DNA of 64,000 bases. Source: Sphagnum magellanicum (Eukaryota; Streptophyta; Sphagnopsida; Sphagnales; Sphagnaceae). How positions within the stretch are numbered: position 1 is the stretch's first letter; each line of letters starts with the position of its first letter. The position numbers and the translations under genes are program-made. This document shows positions 58,830-64,000 of this stretch, piece by piece. Under the pieces are notes generated by a model. The model was not told where the DNA came from and did no database searches. It saw nothing but the letters and a program-made list of their open reading frames with translations. The DNA lies in contig CM038923.1 in assembly GCA_021904315.1 (NCBI GenBank), forward strand, positions 18,172,038 through 18,236,037. Reading direction: 5' to 3'.

Positions 58830-60090
58830 ATGTTTGTAGGCTCAACATTTGAGATAATTCAAGGTGATTTGCAAAACATTATGAACAACACAAATACCTT
58901 ATGGTCAAGTTATCATGCTACATATCACATTGAGTCCCAAGTTACCCCCATGGATTCCAATATGTTAGAAGATTTTGAGCCAAACAAGGAAGACAACTCA
59001 AAGGCTTTTTTGATCACAAAGTCTTTCACTTGGAGTTTAGATACAATGCTTCCACATATATGCATGGTGTATAATTTCAACAGTTTAGGTGTCATATTGT
59101 AAGTACAATCATCTTCAATCTATCAAATTCCATCTTTTAGAATTATTTCACACAACATGAACATGATTTATAACTTTCTATAATTACATGTTTTAAGATT
59201 GTCAACATTCAAGCTCTTGTTTCAATTGCATGATTACAAGGCCATTCAAGAAATGCCTTGTTTATGATAAAGATATCCAAGGTTGGACTCGGTCTACACA
59301 TTCAATTTCAAAAGGGGAGGTCACAAGCCCTTTCAAACACTTTAAACCTTTTGTGCTTCCAAACCAAGAATCCAAAAGTTTAGGGTTTAAGGGTTTGAAC
59401 TGAGCTACAACTTTTGACATTAATGTAGTACCTACCTTTCAAGTTGACCACAAGAAAACATTGGCTGTTGTAAAAGTTGAAGAACTTGCAAATAGCCAAG
59501 CATGGAGATATGCAAGATAAAAGAGGTTGATTTTGACTTTGATAAAGGTGATTCCTCATCTGAGTTCGAAGATATTAAGCTTGCATTGGTGCACCATCCA
59601 ATTCAAGTAATATTACCAAGGGAGGCCAAGAATGTTGATTTCATGGATGGTTCACATGATTCAATCCATAATCAGATGATGGGGAAAATACTTCATGGAA
59701 ACCAGCAACTCTAAAGTCCACTGGAAAAGGTTTTGTTGAGATGTTAGATACTCATGTTCATGAAGCTTTGGAAAAGCCAAAGGCAATTTCAAACCAAGGT
59801 TCAGGTTCACAACTTCAAGAATACCAAAATAAGGATAAATGAAGAAGGTAAAAAGACCAAACCTTGTCTATCCAACTTTTGCTTGCTCCACTAAAAAAAC
59901 CAAAAGACTTGAGACTGTCATCATCAAATCTAAGCCAATTAAAAAGAAATTTAAAAAATAATGCTATCTATGTACATAGATCTAGATCCATTAGCATGTG
60001 CACTTAAGGAACATAGTTGCCACTTTCATTGCAAATGTGGAACTATTATAACATTAATGGAGACCTTACATGATACAATAGGTTAGTCTG
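58830..60090 (+). pseudogene. Possible coding relic, family unknown
   Basis: Protein-like plus-strand stretches: EIIQGDLQNIMNNTNTLWSS (58850-59100); KEVDFDFDKGDSSSEFEDIK (59502-59714); then, in another frame, VEMLDTHVHEALEKPKAISN (near 59740); and DPLACALKEHSCHFHCKCGT (near 59990-60050), with C and H spaced like a zinc site. An ATGATACAATAG·GTTAGT donor-like sequence follows. I recognise none of these. They may be exons of one decayed gene, or unrelated. Confidence 0.35.
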
Positions 60091-60146
60091 CCATTTCTTT
60101 AGTCAAGTTTGTCAAGTTTCATGTCATCACTTTTATTTTGTTTTAT

Positions 60147-60215
60147 AGCACTAGAAGAGGAATTGAACCTCTAGCCTTCATTGGTTATTGCACTAGCAAC
60201 CCTGATGTTTTGCAA
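60147..60215 (-). mobile_element. tRNA-derived SINE head (tentative)
   Basis: On the minus strand there is a T-arm AGAGGTTCAATTCCTCT, with a B-box GGTTCAATTCC inside a perfect 5-bp stem. About 30 nt before it lies GGGTTGCTAGTGCAATAACC, an A-box-like segment. The 3' side continues TCTAGTGCT and then A/T-rich DNA. The acceptor and D arms do not pair well, so it is not a working tRNA. A plant tRNA-derived SINE head is the best reading. Confidence 0.45.
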
Positions 60216-60917
60216 CCACACATGTTATTATATACATCACAATTCAAGTTGCCCAACCCGTAACCTATTTCCAACGTAATCCGTGAGTATACACATTGGT
60301 ATGCATATTGATCTTGGGTTTAAGTTGTGTGTACACACTAATCTTGCCAAACATTGTATAATAAGTTAGCATAAAAGCATTAACACCTTGTCTAAAAGTC
60401 TATAAGCAAAGGTAATTACTGAAGGGAAATGGCCATTATATTACTGGACAAATGGTCACCTTGCTTCAAGCTTCTTAGTCACATATCAACTTTCAAAATT
60501 TGGCCCTAAGGTTAAGTTATCCTATCAATGTAGCAATGATAATCTTATGATAAAAAAACATCTCAAACCAAGAACACATAGATGCACATATATATTATGG
60601 TTTATCCTACTAATAGGTTGTGAGGCAACTTTTGTCCCTTTACCTCCGGTTCTACAAGGTGACTATGCTTGAAAGCACAAATGCTACCAATGAAGGACGA
60701 ATGCGAATGTATGTCTAGTTATTAGGTTGCGTTCGTAGATGAAGTTAATTATTTTGCCTTCCAAGCATCATTCACAATTCAACATTGATAGATTCGTTAT
60801 TTAGATTCACACATTCCAAATCCTAGAACCTTATATTAAATTGTCATCCCTTTTAATGAACACTTATGGACTTAACACCTTCTTAAACTTGGCTACAACC
60901 AGCAAGCCTTTGAACTA

Positions 60918-61257
60918 TTGTTTCTAACACATAGGTTGTTCAAATTTCGCTTGGTTTAGCTCTCTGGAAAGCTAACAACTAGGCGCACGTTCCCACCAAA
61001 TATCAAGATCTGCAGCTAAATAACTAGGAAGTTATGCTACGAAACCCGAGAGGGTTTTGCAAAGGAAATTGGTCCAACTCGACTGCAGACCCCCAGTCAC
61101 TTGGAGAATTGTTTCTCCCACATACATTGTCCAAATCTAGCTTGCTATAGCTCTCTGAAAAGCTAACAACTAGGCGCATCTACCTACCAAATCTTAGGCT
61201 CTGCAGCTAAATAACTAGGAAGTTATACTACGAAACCCGAGAGGTTTTTTGTGAAGT
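60918..61257 (+). repeat. Direct duplication, about 191 bp period
   Basis: TTGTTTCTAACACATAGGTT at 60918 and TTGTTTCTCCCACATACATT at 61109 begin two similar copies. Each runs through AGCTCTCTGRAAAGCTAAC, AACTAGGCGCA, CTGCAGCTAAATAACTAGG and TACGAAACCCGAGAGG. The first copy has a longer tail. Such a tandem pair upstream of an ORF could be a promoter or transposon piece. Confidence 0.8.
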
Positions 61258-61481
61258 TTCTCTAAATTCTAACCTTCCAACCTCATCATTCCTCACCCTC
61301 ATTCCTTAAAACTATTACAAGATCTTCCCTCCACTCCTTTCCTTCTTCCCTCTCCTAAGTTTCATCCCCATTTCCCTTCAAAAAACTTGTGAAACAAGTA
61401 TTCAAGGAAATTCTCCAAGGCAAAGAGAGACCCCTCAATCATCCGAGCCGCCTTTTAAAGAGAAGGAGAAGGGAGGAGGGA

Positions 61482-61687
61482 GGATCCCATGCTTGGTGGT
61501 CAAAGGAGGATCCCATGCTTGGTGGTCAATGAAGATCCCTTGTTTGATGGTCAATGAAGATCCCTTGCTTGGTGGTCAATGAAGATCCCTTGCTTGGTGG
61601 TCAATGAAGATCCCTTGCTTGGTGGTCAATGAAGATCCCTTGCTTGGTGGCCAATGAAGGATCCCATGCTTGGTGGTCAATGGGAGG
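61482..61687 (+). repeat. Minisatellite, 8 units of 25-26 bp
   Basis: Units GATCCCTTGCTTGGTGGTCA plus ATGAA, eight in a row. The central copies are nearly identical; the outer ones (GGATCCCATGC...) are variants. The homogeneity indicates recent amplification. It ends about 175 bp before the ORF at 61863. Confidence 0.95.
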
Positions 61688-61862
61688 AGAAGAAGAAGGT
61701 TCCTTGCTACCTATTCCCACTTCCCCTTGAGCAACTTTATTTGAACCTTCATTTTATTTTATTTTTTATCCTTTGACCTTAGATTTTTACTTTACCATGG
61801 TCCTAGGCCATCATTTACACCTCTTCTTCCTTTCCTCGGCCTACAAATCATGACCGCAAAAC

Positions 61863-62360
61863 TTGATGTCACAAGTCCACCCCGCCTCCATTGTCAATTC
61901 GATTTTGTTGAAGATCTTTCCTCTCTTCCTCGAAAGTATGGCGTTGCGCACGGTCACATCTTACGGGCCCCAAGCCGCACAAGCGGATGAAGAACCGCCT
62001 TCGGAGTCATCTTTAGATCTAACCCTAACGCAGCATCTTCGCGATGAAGAACCCGAACCTTGCGAAGTGCGCGCTCGTCTCGAAGTTGAACCCCCTCGAA
62101 CTTGGTACTATCGTATTTCGCCAAACTCCCGCACCCTGGTGATCTTATTACAAGTTGACCCCGCTTCTGGTGACGAACCCGAAACTGTTTGCGAAGGTTG
62201 TTATGAAACCGAAGACACTTCTATCTTCGCTTGGTCTTCAGTTCCCGGCGTTAGACACTATCGTTGGTTGCGCGGTCCGATTCGTCGACTACCTCCTAAC
62301 AACAAAGCGGACTACCTAGTTCGTACCATTCGACGCATTTTAGACTTCCTACAGTTATGA
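61863..62360 (+). CDS. Uncharacterised 165-aa open reading frame, GC-richer than its surroundings
   Basis: An uninterrupted ORF in DNA where other frames break every few dozen codons. Its sequence is clearly GC-richer than the flanks. A second Met in frame (residue 26, at 61938, MALRTVTSYGP) may be the true start, giving 140 aa. The N-terminal half is acidic (DEEPPSESS, RDEEPEP). The C-terminal half looks folded: PRTWYYRISPNSRTLVILLQ, a C-x2-C (VCEGC), PGVRHYRWLRGPI and a basic LVRTIRRILDFLQL end. I see no signal peptide or membrane helix. A TATA-poor, T-rich region precedes it and AATAAA follows at 62425. I do not recognise the family; a host orphan gene or a captured foreign gene are both possible. 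Confidence 0.5.
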   Translation: MMSQVHPASIVNSILLKIFPLFLESMALRTVTSYGPQAAQADEEPPSESSLDLTLTQHLRDEEPEPCEVRARLEVEPPRTWYYRISPNSRTLVILLQVDPASGDEPETVCEGCYETEDTSIFAWSSVPGVRHYRWLRGPIRRLPPNNKADYLVRTIRRILDFLQL

Positions 62361-62424
62361 GCTAAAGCATAGCTTAGGACTTGACATGTACTTGTAGCTC
62401 CTTGTTGAGCTTGCTCATAATCTA

Positions 62425-62430
62425 AATAAA
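62425..62430 (+). terminator. Possible polyadenylation signal (AATAAA)
   Basis: AATAAA lies 65 bp after the stop codon of the ORF ending at 62360, in TAATCTAAATAAACATTTTA, a plausible near-upstream element. AATAAA is frequent in AT-rich DNA, so alone it proves little. Confidence 0.35.
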
Positions 62431-63664
62431 CATTTTAGTCCTCATGAAACTCCTATTATCACTGGCACACTGTCACATCGTCTATTTGATCATTAAGCTG
62501 ATTTGAATCAATCCTTCGCTCCTATGGGTTGAAGATTGCTCTAGTTCTATTGGGCCTTTCACTAACCCCCTCACCCTACTTCATAAATTCCCAACGTTCT
62601 TGCTACTTGCTAACTACTAATACTAGACCAATGTTTTGTCGCACACCATGAACTCTGGTGTTTGTTTTTCTTTCCCCAGCCTTCTAAAGATTTCTCATCC
62701 CTACTTCCGCCAGTAAGGTTACAAAACTATGGTTTATCAACTCTTTGCTGCAGAAAAGAACTAACCCAACTAACATCGTATTTCAGACAACTAAACCCCC
62801 CCCCTCACACCTTGTGCACACTCATCAACCCCTATTTTAACACAAAGTTGTTAAACCCCCCTAATAACTTCACCACACTCACATATTCCTAAGCCAATTT
62901 TTAAATATTGAAATTACTAGCCCTGGCCATGTCGGTAGAGCTCACATAGGTATGCTAGACTTTAGAAATATACCTTATCACACATGCATTAAACTTAACA
63001 AAAAAATTACTTGATCACAACATTGAACTATTGTCCAACCTTCAATGTCAAAACGCACATGGATAGATATAGATATATATCATCCTAATGAACCAAATGT
63101 AAAAGATTAACATTGTAAATGTAACCTAGTTGTGAAATTTTATTACAATTTTGGTTAGGTCTAAATGTCGTATGAACTCAAACACATTTATTTTCCTAGA
63201 AGTTTGAAAAATGAGCTTGGACATATTCATTTATCTAGATTCAATTGTGATATATAACATATTTTGAAAGGTAATTTTTCTTCTAGTGAACATCCAACAA
63301 CAGAGACTGCAAAGTTAGTTGCAAAATGTGTATAATTTACTTAAGGGGCTACTTAAATAAATGAATGTTTGTATTTAATTGATCTCGTCATTTTGGTTTA
63401 TAACTCACATGTATATATATTTACAACAACAAACCTCATAGTGCAAAGTGAAACTTGGAGAAACAATTTAAACAAGGTCTTCAAATGCCATAATATATGT
63501 CTCCAACTATATTGCACAAGGAATTCCATACTAATTCCAAAATTACAGATATTTCAAAAATTACAATTTTCAAATTAGTCATGATAAACCACAATTAACC
63601 AACCAACAACAACACAAATCACAACATTGAAACAATGTGCAAATATGTATTTATAGGGGTTGTG
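62431..63664. other. Intergenic, nothing recognised
   Basis: C-rich short runs near 62790-62870 and AT-rich DNA beyond. The open stretch at 62662-62892 has no family signature; that at 63369-63578 looks like chance. Confidence 0.5.
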
Positions 63665-64000
63665 TGACGCGCTCCCAAGTCACGGGGTGAAACACACACT
63701 TGAGGGTTTCACAAAGTCAAGTTGCGGAAAATTGAACTTGGTAGCACGCTCCCGGCTTCCAACTCTAGAAAGGGGTAGAGGGTCGAGTTGGGAGCCCCGG
63801 GATTAGACTAGGAAGAGGGACTAGCTTAGCTTGTGTGATTCTGCATCCAAAAAAAAAAACCAACCCCACGAGGTTAGTTTAGCATTCGGGACACCCTTTG
63901 GTGTTGGGACTTGCCACGGGCACTTGGACACACAAGACTCACCACGGCCCGGACTCGGGGGAAGCCACCACCTTCCCCCATATAGTATTCTCTGCAGCTC
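63665..64000 (-). mobile_element. LTR-like fossil, inverted copy of the 17.7 kb element, cut by the window edge
   Basis: Starts TGACGCGCTCCCAAGT (the reverse complement of the GGGAGCGCGTCA end at 18630). Read on the minus strand it matches the last 300 bp of 17660-18630: GGGGGAAGGTGGTGGCTTCC, GTCCGGGC, GGTGAGTCT, GTGTGTCCA, CAACACCAAAGGGTG and CTCTACCCCT. The rest lies beyond the right edge, so solo LTR or full element cannot be decided here. Unassigned LTR family. Confidence 0.65.

Noticed and set aside
60147-60215. Functional tRNA gene
   Set aside because: Only the T-arm folds; acceptor and D arms do not pair.
61482-61687. Repeat array considered as CRISPR
   Set aside because: Units are contiguous with no spacers, and the setting is eukaryotic.

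Overview
The window looks like nuclear DNA of a land plant. It is AT-rich, its genes are split by long introns with GT-AG borders, and it carries CCCTAAA/TTTAGGG (plant telomere type) tracts. One gene is a malectin-like/LRR receptor kinase, a class confined to green plants. The decayed coding relics (DUF7869-like, an FCP1/NIF-like HAD family, a WFPCKD-type RING-like finger) recall families I associate with mosses, lycophytes and ferns rather than flowering plants. I cannot fix the species. Exon borders were set by hand from splice signals, reading phase and family patterns; no search was run.

Region by region. 1-1065: left-truncated, decayed Helitron Rep/helicase relic (minus strand). 1150-3210: duplicated non-coding segments, G-tracts and a four-copy tandem repeat. 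3571-14438: an apparently intact 15-exon receptor kinase gene (931 aa) with hairpin elements in its introns and a clear change of base composition between exons 5 and 6. 14.4-21.5 kb: AT-rich spacer with short tandem repeats, a solo-LTR-like element and a Ty3/gypsy RT relic. 21977-25621: an apparently intact 11-exon TRAIP-like RING E3 ligase gene (654 aa) with a PIP-like C-terminus and one probable GC-AG intron.

25.6-64 kb is largely a graveyard. It holds two LTR-like repeats of one family, one of them inserted inside a DUF7869-like relic. On the minus strand from 37.2 to 31.1 kb lie a large unrecognised decayed gene and two separate HAD (FCP1/NIF-like) relics. Further on are a polypurine minisatellite, 1.7 kb of degenerate telomere-like DNA, several dispersed repeats, and a 46-48 bp minisatellite built on a nearly palindromic CCTAGTGG..GCCAAGCG motif that recurs at several sites. 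A RING-like zinc-finger relic and a SINE head follow. Near the right end an uninterrupted 165-codon ORF of unknown family, GC-richer than its surroundings, sits behind an 8-copy minisatellite and ahead of a polyadenylation-type signal. The window ends inside a second, inverted copy of the LTR seen at 17.7 kb.

Only the receptor kinase and the TRAIP-like ligase look like working genes. The first would act in cell-surface signalling, the second in nuclear ubiquitination at replication forks; nothing here links them functionally. The least explained items are the orphan ORF at 61.9 kb, the two HAD relics beside the large unknown relic, and the dispersed GGCCACC-core motif.
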